From NCBI GenBank assembly GCA_004020545.1, contig SAQE01000004.1, positions 160,500 through 224,499 on the forward strand: a stretch of DNA of 64,000 nt. Direction: 5' to 3'. The notes below the pieces were generated by a model. The model saw only the letters and a list, made by a program, of their open reading frames with translations. It did no database searches and was not told the origin of the DNA. Positions 15,668 through 24,064 of the stretch are shown one piece after another. Numbering within the stretch: the first letter of the stretch is position 1; each line of letters opens with the position of its first letter. Position numbers and translations under genes: made by a program. This DNA is from Mesorhizobium sp. (GTDB lineage Bacteria > Pseudomonadota > Alphaproteobacteria > Rhizobiales > Rhizobiaceae).

Positions 15668-16675
15668 CTAGTGCTCTCCGAACTGGCGCACGCGCGGGTC
15701 GAGCAGGGCGAGCAACATGTCGGCGATGATATTGCCGACGATCAACGTCGCCGACAGCACCATCATGAAGGTGGCCGTCACATAGACATCGCCCACCGCC
15801 ATCGAGCCGACGATCGCCGGGCCGACGGTCGGCAGCGCGAAGATGATTGCCGTCTCGATCTCGCCGGTCAGCATGTATGGCAGCACCACGCCCTGATACA
15901 TGACCAAAGGATGCAGCGCGTTGGGCACGGCATGGCGCATGACGACGGCGCCGCCGGTCAATCCCTTGGCCTTGGCCGTCTCGACATATTGGGCATTGAG
16001 CGTGTCGAGCAGATTGCCGCGCATGACGCGCATGTTGTACGCAAGTCCGCCGAAGGTCGCGATCGCCACCACCGGCCAGACATGCTTGATGAGGTCGACG
16101 AACTTCGCCCACGACCATGGCGCGCCGCCATATTGCGGCGAGAAGAACGAGCCGATCTCCGACACGTTGAACTGGAAGACCAAGAGATAGACGATGATCA
16201 GCGCCATCAGGAAGCGCGGCACCGTCATGCCGAGGAAGGAGATGGCCGAGAGCATCGAATCGATCCAGGAATACTGCCGGGTCGCCGCCCATATGCCGAA
16301 GGTTATGCCGAGCACCGAGGCGAGCAGATGGCAGATCAGCGCCAGAAGCAGCGTGCGCGGCAGGCGCTCGCCCACCACATCGGCCACCGGCTTGTTGTAA
16401 TAGAGGCTGTAGCCGAAATCGCCGCGGGTGACGATGCCGCCGATCCAGTTGAGATACTGGACGGGCAGCGGCTTATCGAGCCCATGTTCTTTCCGATAGG
16501 CCTGGGCCTGCGCATCGGCCTCGGCATAGGAGGCGCCGCCCTGGTTGATGAGCTGCGATTTGATGTAGTCGGCATAGTCGCCAGGTGGCGCCTGGATGAT
16601 GGCGAAGGTGACGAGGCTCAAAATGGCGAGCACGGGAAGCGCCGACGCTATGCGCATGAGCAGGAATCGCAACAT
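15668..16675 (-). CDS. agpB: ABC importer permease, DppB/OppB type (AgpB-like)
   Basis: This 335-residue membrane protein has an N-terminal helix (LRFLLMRIASALPVLAILSLVTFAI) of the usual DppB form, a periplasmic loop with the conserved PVQYLNWIGGIVTRGDFGYSL, and five further helices. The EAA-type segment is YVETAKAKGLTGGAVVMRHAVPN. Stop and next start abut (15668/15667), so translation is coupled. It pairs with the DppC-type partner. A strong hairpin lies between it and the binding-protein gene upstream. Confidence 0.88.
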   Translation of the reverse strand: MLRFLLMRIASALPVLAILSLVTFAIIQAPPGDYADYIKSQLINQGGASYAEADAQAQAYRKEHGLDKPLPVQYLNWIGGIVTRGDFGYSLYYNKPVADVVGERLPRTLLLALICHLLASVLGITFGIWAATRQYSWIDSMLSAISFLGMTVPRFLMALIIVYLLVFQFNVSEIGSFFSPQYGGAPWSWAKFVDLIKHVWPVVAIATFGGLAYNMRVMRGNLLDTLNAQYVETAKAKGLTGGAVVMRHAVPNALHPLVMYQGVVLPYMLTGEIETAIIFALPTVGPAIVGSMAVGDVYVTATFMMVLSATLIVGNIIADMLLALLDPRVRQFGEH

Positions 16676-16735
16676 GGACGGTCTGCTTCCTTTCTCGCCG
16701 GTTTACGCGTTCGCCGCGTTTGGAGGTTCTGCTTT

Positions 16736-16763
16736 GTCCGGCCGCGCCGCAACGCGGCCGGAC
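16736..16763 (-). terminator. Stable intercistronic hairpin between agpA and agpB
   Basis: GTCCGGCCGCG (16736-16746) pairs perfectly with CGCGGCCGGAC (16753-16763) over a 6-base loop. No T-run follows, so it more likely protects the upstream binding-protein mRNA or partially attenuates than ends transcription fully. This would give more binding protein than permease, as is common for ABC importers. Confidence 0.65.
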
Positions 16764-16803
16764 ATCTCTTCGTCAGGGAGGTAAAGCTTAGTCCATCGGG
16801 CCC

Positions 16804-18885
16804 CTAGTCCATTGGACCCTTGTCGCCAGGCTTCCCGGGAAGTTCCTGGGGAAAGAGTTCATACTTGGCCTGTTTGTCCGCCTTGACGAAGACGCGTTCG
16901 CGGACGATCGAATCCTCGGCCCAGTTGAACATGAAAATCGGCGTGCCCTGCGGAATGTTCGAGAAGCGCTTGTTGACGATGAGCGCGCCCGGATATTCCG
17001 TCAGGCCGACATTGTAGACGTTTCCCGTCGAGATCTCCTGGAACTTCTTCATCAGGCTGGCGCGCTCGTCGTTGTCCTGCGTCGACACGAACTTGTTGAC
17101 GATGTCGACCAGGTCCTTCTCGAACGGCATCAGGTCGACTTCGCCGCTTTCCGGCGCGCGATGGTTCCAGCTGGTCTTCGGACCGACGGGAGCGAGCTGC
17201 TCGGTATTCTGCACCACGGATGTCAGCTCGGTGTCGTTACGCCGGATCAGCCAGTCGAAGCGGCCGGAATATTCGGCGGCGTCGCGCTGCGTGCCGTTGA
17301 CCCCGTTGATGACGATCCTCAGCCCAAGCTTCTCCATCTGGGCGACGACGCCTTCGGCAAGGCTCTTATCGGTCGTGTAGTCGTTGTTGACCAGCATCAC
17401 GATCTCGACATTCTTGCCGCCGGCGGTACTGGCCGGGAAGTTCACGAAGCCGTCGCCGTCGATGTCCTTGAGGCCGGCCTTGGCGAGCTCGGCCTTGGCG
17501 CCTTCGAGATCGAAAGGATAGTAGACGGTCGACTTGCGGTCATAGAAGCTCGTGCCCGAGGAGAAGCCGCCGGGATAGATGGCGGTGAACGGCCCCTTGA
17601 CCAGCGAGTCGCCCAGCGCCTTGCGGTTGAGCGCCATGGTGACGGCCTTGCGGAAGTCCTCGTTGCGGTTCAGCTCGCGCAGCGCCTGGCCGCGCTCGTC
17701 CGGATTGCCCCAGCCGTTGGCGGAAAAGTTGAAGCGCAGGTTGTAGCCGATGAGCCGCGGACCGAAGGCAAGCCGTGCCGGCGCGTTCTTCTCAGCCGCG
17801 CGCTTCAGCGAGGCGACGAAATTCTCCGGCTGCTCGAGGTTGGAGAAGTCGCCCGAGCCGGCCACTGCCTGCACGTCGCGGTCGGCCCAAGTCGAGAGCT
17901 TGTACTGCAACTCATTGAGATAAGGCAGCTGGTTGCCCTTCTCGTCGACCTTCCAATAATAGGGGTTGCGGCGCATGACGATGATGTCGTCTGGCCGGTA
18001 TTCGACCGGCACCCAGGCGCCCATCACCGGCATGTTCATGAACTCTGGCGGGAAGGCGTTCTTGAACTGGTCGTAGGTATTCTTCGAATATTTCGGATGC
18101 TTCGGCTTCAAGATATGCGAGGGGCCGGGGCAGAAGGTGCCGTAGGCCATCGCATAGAGATATTGCTTCGGGAACGCCTCCTTGAACGTCCATTCGACGG
18201 TGTAGTCGTCGATCTTCTTCAGAGTCGTGCCGACGCCGAAGGTTTCCTGCGTTGCGCCGTTGAGCGGCGAGACATTGGGATCGAGGACCTCGTCCTCCCA
18301 GTAGAACATCACGTCGTCGGCGTTGAAGGGCACGCCGTCCGACCATTTTGCGCCTTCGATGAGATGCATCGTCAGCTTGTGGCCGTCGCTCGACCAGTCC
18401 CAACCCTTGGCGAGGTTCGGCAGCGGCTCGGTGTCCTTTGCATCGACCTGAAACAGCGGCGCGGTGCGCGTCAGGCATTCGGAAAGCGCGATGTCGATGC
18501 CGCCCCAGCCTTGCGTCTGGCCGGCGCCGTAGTTCCAGCCTTCCGGCCTGCCGCCGATGACATGGCGCATCGTATCGCCATAGACGCCGGTGCCGTCCGG
18601 CATATTGGCCGTCTTGAAGACCAGCGGCTCCTTCGGCAGCCTGTCCTTGACCGGCGGCAGCTTGCCGGCCTTGACGTATTTTTCGGTGACCCAGTCAGGC
18701 TCGTGATAGTCGGGCAGCGCCTTGAACTCCAGGATGGAGTCGCGCGCCACATAGTGGATCTTGCCCTCGGCCGGGAACGTCGCCGGCTCCGGCGGGACCG
18801 TCGGTTCGGAAGCGAAGGCGTGTGCCGGAATGGCAACGCTCAGCGCCAGTCCGGCGGCAAAACCAATTCTGCGTAAGGTCCTCAT
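16804..18885 (-). CDS. agpA: Periplasmic solute-binding protein of the alpha-galactoside importer (AgpA-like)
   Basis: The gene encodes 693 residues, long for the SBP_bac_5 (peptide/nickel) family but usual for AgpA. The signal peptide ends near AHAFA (residue ~25). Family features include LAKGWDWSSDGHKLTMHLIEGAKWSDGVPFNADDV and YNLRFNFSAN...RKAVTMALNR. In S. meliloti the homologue AgpA is needed for melibiose and raffinose use, although the family mostly binds peptides. Here it sits between two GH4 glycosidase genes, with its permeases and ATPase downstream, which supports a sugar substrate. The start has a GGGAGGAG-type site upstream. Confidence 0.9.
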   Translation of the reverse strand: MRTLRRIGFAAGLALSVAIPAHAFASEPTVPPEPATFPAEGKIHYVARDSILEFKALPDYHEPDWVTEKYVKAGKLPPVKDRLPKEPLVFKTANMPDGTGVYGDTMRHVIGGRPEGWNYGAGQTQGWGGIDIALSECLTRTAPLFQVDAKDTEPLPNLAKGWDWSSDGHKLTMHLIEGAKWSDGVPFNADDVMFYWEDEVLDPNVSPLNGATQETFGVGTTLKKIDDYTVEWTFKEAFPKQYLYAMAYGTFCPGPSHILKPKHPKYSKNTYDQFKNAFPPEFMNMPVMGAWVPVEYRPDDIIVMRRNPYYWKVDEKGNQLPYLNELQYKLSTWADRDVQAVAGSGDFSNLEQPENFVASLKRAAEKNAPARLAFGPRLIGYNLRFNFSANGWGNPDERGQALRELNRNEDFRKAVTMALNRKALGDSLVKGPFTAIYPGGFSSGTSFYDRKSTVYYPFDLEGAKAELAKAGLKDIDGDGFVNFPASTAGGKNVEIVMLVNNDYTTDKSLAEGVVAQMEKLGLRIVINGVNGTQRDAAEYSGRFDWLIRRNDTELTSVVQNTEQLAPVGPKTSWNHRAPESGEVDLMPFEKDLVDIVNKFVSTQDNDERASLMKKFQEISTGNVYNVGLTEYPGALIVNKRFSNIPQGTPIFMFNWAEDSIVRERVFVKADKQAKYELFPQELPGKPGDKGPMD

Positions 18886-18986
18886 CGTCTCCTCCCAGTT
18901 GTTTGGACGTCTGCTGCTGCCCGCCTCTTGTTCAGGACGGCTGATTTTGACGGACGTGCCTCCTGCATGTCCGCTCGGCTATGGTC

Positions 18987-20453
18987 TCAGCCGGCTTGTT
19001 TCAATGCCGCCTTTTCGGCGCGCAATTCCTCGATCGAGCGTACGCTTCGCCGCGCCGCGCCCGCCCATTCGCGGGTCTTAACCCTGGACTTCGATAGCCG
19101 CTCTTTCGCGGCCGGAACGGCGTGCGCATATTGCGGCAGCCATTGCGCCTGGGCGACGACCATCTCGTCCACCATCTGCCAGACTTCCTCCGGCGTTGAA
19201 ACCGCGCCGACCAGCGGGTCGTGCAGCACGGCGAGCTTCAGGAGGTCGATATCGCCGGCGATCGCTGCATGCACCGACATGCGCTGCACGTTGATCGAGG
19301 CCATGCAGGTGGCCGCACATGCCTCCGGCAGTGTGATGCCCGCCGCCATGTTGATGCCGAAGCGGTCGACGAAACCGGGCGATTCGATGATGGCGTCCTG
19401 CGGCAGGTTGGTTATCACGCCGTCATTCTTGACGTTGAAGTGGCCGCGATAGACGCGGTTCGTCTCCAGCGCTTCCAATATGTGGCTGGCATGCTCGTTG
19501 GAGCGCTTCGCGGGATCGAGCGGATTCGACGCCGCTTCGAGGAACTGGGGATATTCGGTCTCGAACCAGTTGCGGGTTTCGGTCGAGTAGCGCAGGTAGC
19601 CGCCGGTCTCGCCATGGATCCAGTCGGACATGTCGATCCAGCGCGTGATCTCGTCGGGGCGCTTGCGGTACCAGGGCAGATATTCCGACAGATGCCCGTT
19701 GCTCTCGGTCGAATAGACGCCGAAGCGCTTCAGCACGTCGATGCGCAGCTTCTCCTGCTTCGAATAGACTGGATGCGCTTCGAAGGCGGCGATCAATTCG
19801 TCCTTGCCGATCGGCCGGCCGTTCAGCCGCAGCTCGATGAACCAGGTCTGATGGTTGATGCCGGAACAGATATAGTCGAGTTCCTTCGACGATTTCGCGC
19901 CGAGCACTTGGGCGATCTGCGCGGCACCGTGTTGAACGCCGTGGCAGAGGCCGACCGTGTCTACGTTGCCGTATTCGATCGCGGCCCAGGTGTTCATCGC
20001 CATTGGATTGGCGTAGTTCAAGAATTTGGCGCCGGTCTCGGCGACCGCGCGGATGTCCTTGCAGAAATCGAGGATCACCGGAATGTTGCGCTGGCCATAG
20101 AGAATGCCGCCGGCGCAGATCGTATCGCCGACGCACTGGTCGATGCCGTATTTCAGCGGAATGCGGATGTCGTCGGCATAGGCTTCGAGGCCGCCGACGC
20201 GCACACAGCTGATGATGTAGCGCGCGCCCTCCAGCGCCTTGCGGCGGTCGGTCGTCGCCGTCACTTTTGTCGGAAGTTTATTCGCCTCGACGATCCTATC
20301 GAGGATCGCCTTGATCATCCCGAGATTGTGCTCGCTGATATCGGTCAGCGCGAATTCGATGTCCTTGAATTCCGGAACGCACAGAATGTCGGTGAATAGC
20401 TTCTTGGTGAATCCGACACTGCCGGCGCCGATAATAGCGATTTTGAAGCTCAT
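18987..20453 (-). CDS. Second glycoside hydrolase family 4 enzyme
   Basis: The protein has 488 residues; the ATG at 20453 follows GAAGGTG. The Rossmann motif is KIAIIGAGSVGFTKK. The catalytic-site motif is GLCHGVQH, that is CHG in place of the CHS of the MelA-like gene at 11462. In GH4 this motif separates activity groups; CHG forms are known in alpha-glucuronidase/galacturonidase-like members, so the substrate may be a uronide or another alpha-galactoside. The C-terminal ~40 residues (SRVKTREWAGAARRSVRSIEELRAEKAALKQAG) are an extra charged tail. It is first in the operon, divergent from the AraC gene. Confidence 0.87.
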   Translation of the reverse strand: MSFKIAIIGAGSVGFTKKLFTDILCVPEFKDIEFALTDISEHNLGMIKAILDRIVEANKLPTKVTATTDRRKALEGARYIISCVRVGGLEAYADDIRIPLKYGIDQCVGDTICAGGILYGQRNIPVILDFCKDIRAVAETGAKFLNYANPMAMNTWAAIEYGNVDTVGLCHGVQHGAAQIAQVLGAKSSKELDYICSGINHQTWFIELRLNGRPIGKDELIAAFEAHPVYSKQEKLRIDVLKRFGVYSTESNGHLSEYLPWYRKRPDEITRWIDMSDWIHGETGGYLRYSTETRNWFETEYPQFLEAASNPLDPAKRSNEHASHILEALETNRVYRGHFNVKNDGVITNLPQDAIIESPGFVDRFGINMAAGITLPEACAATCMASINVQRMSVHAAIAGDIDLLKLAVLHDPLVGAVSTPEEVWQMVDEMVVAQAQWLPQYAHAVPAAKERLSKSRVKTREWAGAARRSVRSIEELRAEKAALKQAG

Positions 20454-20670
20454 CACCTTCACCTCGATCCAATCGAATGCTAGGCAAGGAGCAGCAAGGG
20501 AGGATTTGGCCACACGCTGATGCGCGCGCATGCCAGCCAAAGCCGGAAATCCGGCCTTTTCTCCTCCCGCCCGCTCCTCGACCGCGGGTTCTTCCCGTTC
20601 TTGAGGAGCCGGATTATGCGCTTATTCGAAGGCGCGGCCAGAGAAGGATTATGCTTTCGAGGGTAATTTT

Positions 20671-21546
20671 GTGCTGCGAGACCTGATCGCCAACGGAAAG
20701 CTGATGCGGACGATCTCGCTGCCGCGCGGCCGCCAGCGCCTGCATGCCATGCCGACGAGCACGGGTTACGAGCTGCGCGAGGACGAGACCTACGACTGGG
20801 ACGGGCGCAAGCGCGGCCAGACCCCGTTCACGGTTCTCCAGCATACGATCAGCGGCACCGGCCAGTTGCGCTATGAGAGCCGCAATTACCGCCTGCAGGC
20901 GAACGACACGCTGCTCGTGCTGGTGCCGCACAACCATCGCTACTGGCTGGCCAAGGGCGACCGCTGGGAATATTTCTGGATCTCGATGAACGGCGAGGAG
21001 GCGCTGCGCATCCACAAGTCGATCCTCAGCGTCTCGGGTCCCGTGTTCCGGCTGCAGCCGGCGACCGTCGATCACCTTGCCGATTGCAGCCTGCGCCTCA
21101 TCAAGGGCGCCGCTTCGCCCGGCGCCGCTTCGGCGATCGCCTATGAAGCGGCGATGGCGCTCTATGACGATATCTTCGGCTCGCATGCCTTCACCGAAAA
21201 GCAGAGCGCCATGCAGCCTGTCATCGACCACATCAACGCCAATCTCGACAAGCCGCTGCCGGTGGCGGATCTGGTCGAAATCAGCGGCCTCAGCCGTGCC
21301 CATTTCTCGCGCTGCTTTGCCGAAAGCGAAGGATTGCCACCGGCCGAATTCGTGCTGCAGCAACGGCTGCAACGTGCGGCGAAGCTGCTCACCAAAGCGG
21401 ATTTCCTGCCGGTCAAGGAGGTTGCGGTCCTCTGCGGCTTCGAAGACGCGAACTACTTCTCCAAGGTCTTTCGCCGCTGCTACGGCATCAACCCGACGCA
21501 GTTTCGCACCACCGGCATGTATGCCAGTCTCGGCAACCATCGCTGA
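20671..21546 (+). CDS. AraC-family regulator of the alpha-galactoside locus (AgpT-like)
   Basis: The protein has 291 residues starting from GTG at 20671. An N-terminal cupin-like sensor (~20-130; YRLQANDTLLVLVPHNHRYWLAKGD) is followed by a double helix-turn-helix (~185-285) with LPVADLVEISGLSRAHFSRCFAESEG and VKEVAVLCGFEDANYFSKVFRRCYG. It is divergent from the GH4/agp genes over a 217-base region (20454-20670) that should hold its operators and both promoters. In S. meliloti an AraC-type activator, AgpT, is required to induce agp and melA; this gene is the positional and functional counterpart. Confidence 0.88.
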   Translation: MLRDLIANGKLMRTISLPRGRQRLHAMPTSTGYELREDETYDWDGRKRGQTPFTVLQHTISGTGQLRYESRNYRLQANDTLLVLVPHNHRYWLAKGDRWEYFWISMNGEEALRIHKSILSVSGPVFRLQPATVDHLADCSLRLIKGAASPGAASAIAYEAAMALYDDIFGSHAFTEKQSAMQPVIDHINANLDKPLPVADLVEISGLSRAHFSRCFAESEGLPPAEFVLQQRLQRAAKLLTKADFLPVKEVAVLCGFEDANYFSKVFRRCYGINPTQFRTTGMYASLGNHR

Positions 21547-21567
21547 ACGGCAGTTGATCTGAAATGG

Positions 21568-22728
21568 TCAATGGCGGGGTCGATCGAGGGTCGTCGATGC
21601 GGTGCTGACCGGGTCGGCTGCCGCGAAGGCTGCGTCGATCTGTTCGGGCGTTCGCTGCCCGGCTCGCTTCCACGCAACATACTGGACGATGCCGAAGCTC
21701 GGGCGCTGCGGCACGGTCTTCACCACCGGCATGCGGAATCCGTCGCGGAATTTCTCCCAGCGCGCGCCGAGCACCGCCACCATCTCCTCGAAAGTCGGTG
21801 GCGTCGCGACGTCGGCGTAGGTGATGGTGACCTTGCCGGCCAGCGCCGCTGCGCGCGAGACCGGCACCGGTATCGAGGCGAGGTAATCCGCCGGCACGTC
21901 GATCAGCCCGCCGAAGGCCCATTGCTGGCGCAATTCGTCGGCTTTCATCGGCGCGACGCTGACGTCGATGTCGTTGGGCGTGCCCGGTACGCGATAGGGG
22001 CAACTGAAGCGGCCGCAATTCGCCTTCGCGGAAAACTGCCACAGCGCGTAGCCTTGCCAGTTGCCCATCGGGAAATGCACGTTGATGTCCGGTTTGTAGC
22101 GCGCGTACCAGAGCGGCAACCGCGACAAGAGCCGATAGGTGTAGCGGTTGTCGGCGATGTACTGGGCGGTCTTGCCGTTCGAGTAGAGCACCGGGAAGCG
22201 GCCGAGGCGGCGGTGCACCTGGCGCACGAATTCTTCCGCGTCCTCGAGCGACATCCATTGCGTCGGATCGATGCCCTCGATGTCGAGGGCGATCAGATCG
22301 TCCGGCGCGGGCTCGGCGAAATCGACGAAATTGTTGGCCTGCTCGATCGGGTTGCCGGGGCGGGCAAGGTGATAGGCGCCCCATTTCAAGCCGAGTGCCT
22401 TGGCCACCACCTTGCGCGTCTGGAAGAGCTCGCGTGTCACCGCATAGCGCTTCCACAGCGCCTTGCAGAGCTTGACGTCGGTTTCGCTGCCCAAGCAGAA
22501 ATAGGGCGGCGGCAGGCCGTCGGAGGCCTTGTTGATGAAGCCGACGATGCGCTTGTCGGTGGCAAGCTCAGCCCAATCGATGGAGTTGTATTCGTAGGCG
22601 TCGATCACCAGCGCGCGGTCGGCATTCTTCCAGGGCTCGGAGAAATCCGAGGCCTTTGCCGCCGTGCCAAGCGCAACCGCCGCCGCGAGAAGCGCCAGGC
22701 GGCGAAGAGGGCGCGCCGGCTTTTTCAA
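21568..22728 (-). CDS. Exported GH25 (lysozyme-type muramidase) protein
   Basis: The protein has 386 residues with a signal peptide ending near AAKA (residue ~25). The GH25 barrel (~35-245) shows VIDAYEYNSIDW (first catalytic Asp region), FINKASDG, WGAYHLA, LIALDIEG (Asp/Glu pair), FPVLYSNG and GYALWQFS. It likely cleaves peptidoglycan in the periplasm or outside. About 130 residues after the barrel have no domain I recognise. No phage genes surround it, so it is a cellular muramidase, not a prophage remnant. It is convergent with the AraC gene. Confidence 0.83.
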   Translation of the reverse strand: MKKPARPLRRLALLAAAVALGTAAKASDFSEPWKNADRALVIDAYEYNSIDWAELATDKRIVGFINKASDGLPPPYFCLGSETDVKLCKALWKRYAVTRELFQTRKVVAKALGLKWGAYHLARPGNPIEQANNFVDFAEPAPDDLIALDIEGIDPTQWMSLEDAEEFVRQVHRRLGRFPVLYSNGKTAQYIADNRYTYRLLSRLPLWYARYKPDINVHFPMGNWQGYALWQFSAKANCGRFSCPYRVPGTPNDIDVSVAPMKADELRQQWAFGGLIDVPADYLASIPVPVSRAAALAGKVTITYADVATPPTFEEMVAVLGARWEKFRDGFRMPVVKTVPQRPSFGIVQYVAWKRAGQRTPEQIDAAFAAADPVSTASTTLDRPRH

Positions 22729-22773
22729 TCAGGGTGTCCCCACTGACCAGGGGTCGATCCTGAACCGCTATGG

Positions 22774-23289
22774 TTAAGGAAGTGCTTCGGGGCCGAAGAG
22801 CTTCAGAGCTGTCGCTACCGGCAAGAAGAGCGAGAGAGCACGGCTTTTGAGCGGAACGAAGCCGTGCCTGCGACAAAAAGCGGCCGCTTGCTCATCCTTG
22901 GCGTCGACGACCAGCGCGAATGACGCAGGGGCGGCCTGCACGCTTCGCCGTAGCGCATCTATGATTAGCGCCGATCCGATTCCTTTTGCTTGGAATCGGG
23001 CATCGACTGCAAGCCGACCGATCAATGTCACAGGCAGGATCGGATAGCGCGGCAGGCGTTTCGTCTGGTCCTCAGGCAAGGATGCGATGGGCACACTGGA
23101 TGCCGCGAGAGTGTAGTATCCGGCAATGGCGCCGTCGCGATTTACAGCAGCAAAGCAATTGCTGACCCGACGTTTGACATCTTGGCTTGCTTGCTCGCGA
23201 AAGTAACGGTCGAGCGCCGGGACGCCGCAGCCAAATGCACTGCGATTGTGGGATGCTTGGAGTGTCTCAATGATCAGATCGGGCTTCAC
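22774..23289 (-). CDS. tacT: GNAT-family toxin of a TacA-TacT pair
   Basis: The protein has 171 residues. TacT-type toxins acetylate the amino group of charged tRNAs and stop translation. The family opening (HNRSAFGCGVPALDRYFREQASQD) and the acetyl-CoA loop (RLAVDARFQAKGIGSAL) are clear. The motif that normally reads FYRRHGF has Cys instead of Tyr (FCRRHGF, Cys139; codon TGT). That Tyr is the general acid in studied TacT proteins, so activity is doubtful. The start overlaps the antitoxin stop by 4 bases, giving coupled expression. Family assignment is firm; the effect of the change is inference. Confidence 0.9.
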   Translation of the reverse strand: MKPDLIIETLQASHNRSAFGCGVPALDRYFREQASQDVKRRVSNCFAAVNRDGAIAGYYTLAASSVPIASLPEDQTKRLPRYPILPVTLIGRLAVDARFQAKGIGSALIIDALRRSVQAAPASFALVVDAKDEQAAAFCRRHGFVPLKSRALSLFLPVATALKLFGPEALP

Positions 23290-23573
23290 TGGGATTCGAT
23301 GACCAGCCGTTTATAGGCGTCGGCGGCTTTGCGGAGCGCTTCATTGGGCTCTGGTGGATTCAGAATAGCTTCCATCAGGGCGCGCTGATCTTCCATGGAC
23401 AGGCGGATGATGGCGGTCTCCTCGATGGTGCGCTGCGCTGCTTCTTGCGCTGCGGTGACCACGAAGTCACTGACGCTGCGGCCTTGGATCTCGGCGGCGC
23501 GCTTCACCATGCTCAGCGCATCCGGCGAGATGCGGGCTTCAAGACGGGCGGAACGGGACGGTTGGCTAGGCAT
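23286..23573 (-). CDS. tacA: DUF1778 antitoxin of a TacA-TacT pair
   Basis: The protein has 95 residues. The N-terminal half is a ribbon-helix-helix DNA-binding domain (SARLEARISPDALSMVKRAAEIQGRSVSDFVVTAA); the C-terminal half wraps the toxin (ILNPPEPNEALRKAADAYK). The ATG at 23573 is preferred because GAGGTG stands 7-12 bases before it; an in-frame GTG at 23582 is the alternative. An operator-like palindrome lies 22 bases upstream, fitting autoregulation by the antitoxin or its complex. Confidence 0.9.
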   Translation of the reverse strand: MPSQPSRSARLEARISPDALSMVKRAAEIQGRSVSDFVVTAAQEAAQRTIEETAIIRLSMEDQRALMEAILNPPEPNEALRKAADAYKRLVIESQ

Positions 23574-23594
23574 AGCAATCACCTCGATTCTCTC

Positions 23595-23617
23595 ATGTAC
23601 GGGGTAAAACCGTACAT
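23595..23617 (-). promoter_or_regulatory. Operator palindrome of the tacAT operon
   Basis: ATGTACGG (23595-23602) and CCGTACAT (23610-23617) form a perfect 8-base inverted repeat with a 7-base spacer, directly upstream of the antitoxin start. Ribbon-helix-helix antitoxins bind such sites to repress their own promoter. Confidence 0.75.
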
Positions 23618-23637
23618 ATCAAGCGATTGTTTTGCGC

Positions 23638-23874
23638 TCAGCGCCGAAACAGCGACTGGACCGCGAACGGATCGGGTGCAGGTTCCTGCGAGAGCGTGCC
23701 TTCGGCCACGCGCTTCTTGTGATGTGCCAGCGAGCATTGCGGCGAGCACAATATGCCGCGATCCGACCAGTAGGCAGGCCCATGCTCGATCTTGCCCTCA
23801 TGATACCAGAAGCCCGTGGCCCGATAGGGGAGGCCGCATTCGATACAGCGATAGGCGTCGGGTCTGGCAAGCAT
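23638..23874 (-). CDS. Small four-cysteine protein, probable zinc-binding
   Basis: The gene encodes 78 residues with CIEC near residue 10-13 and CSPQC near 43-47, a C-x2-C ... C-x3-C arrangement fitting one structural zinc. It has conserved-looking segments (GFWYHEGKIEHGPAYWSDRGILCSPQC) and no signal peptide. The ribosome site is weak. It is upstream of tacA on the same strand with the tacAT operator between, so it is likely a separate unit. I do not recognise a named family. Confidence 0.65.
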   Translation of the reverse strand: MLARPDAYRCIECGLPYRATGFWYHEGKIEHGPAYWSDRGILCSPQCSLAHHKKRVAEGTLSQEPAPDPFAVQSLFRR

Positions 23875-23964
23875 GGATTCGATCCGGTCTCAAGCCGGAC
23901 CTCAACGGTCGGCTGTTTCGAATTTAGTGTGCTTGGAAGACTTTGCAAAATCCGCGTGACAAAG

Positions 23965-23981
23965 TTTGACGTTTACGTAAA
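23965..23981 (+). promoter_or_regulatory. Candidate MerR/LiuR-type operator upstream of the acyl-CoA dehydrogenase gene
   Basis: TTTGACGTTTACGTAAA is a near-palindrome 84 bases before the acyl-CoA dehydrogenase start. It resembles the ACGT-half-site operators of MerR-family regulators of branched-chain and fatty acid breakdown (LiuR type), recalled from memory. No MerR gene is present in this window. Confidence 0.4.
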
Positions 23982-24064
23982 AAGAAGATGGGAGCCGGCC
24001 CAAAGGTGGATGGCCTCGCTTCGGCAACGCGACTACGGTTGGCCGAAACGGAGGAGGAGCAGTC

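Noticed and set aside
17161-18876. Plus-strand open frame of 571 codons opposite agpA
   Set aside because: Antisense of a recognised solute-binding protein; no ribosome site or domain.
21568-23874. Prophage remnant suggested by a GH25 lysozyme next to a toxin-antitoxin pair
   Set aside because: No integrase, attachment site, tail, capsid or holin gene is near; the lysozyme has a Sec signal peptide as in cellular muramidases.
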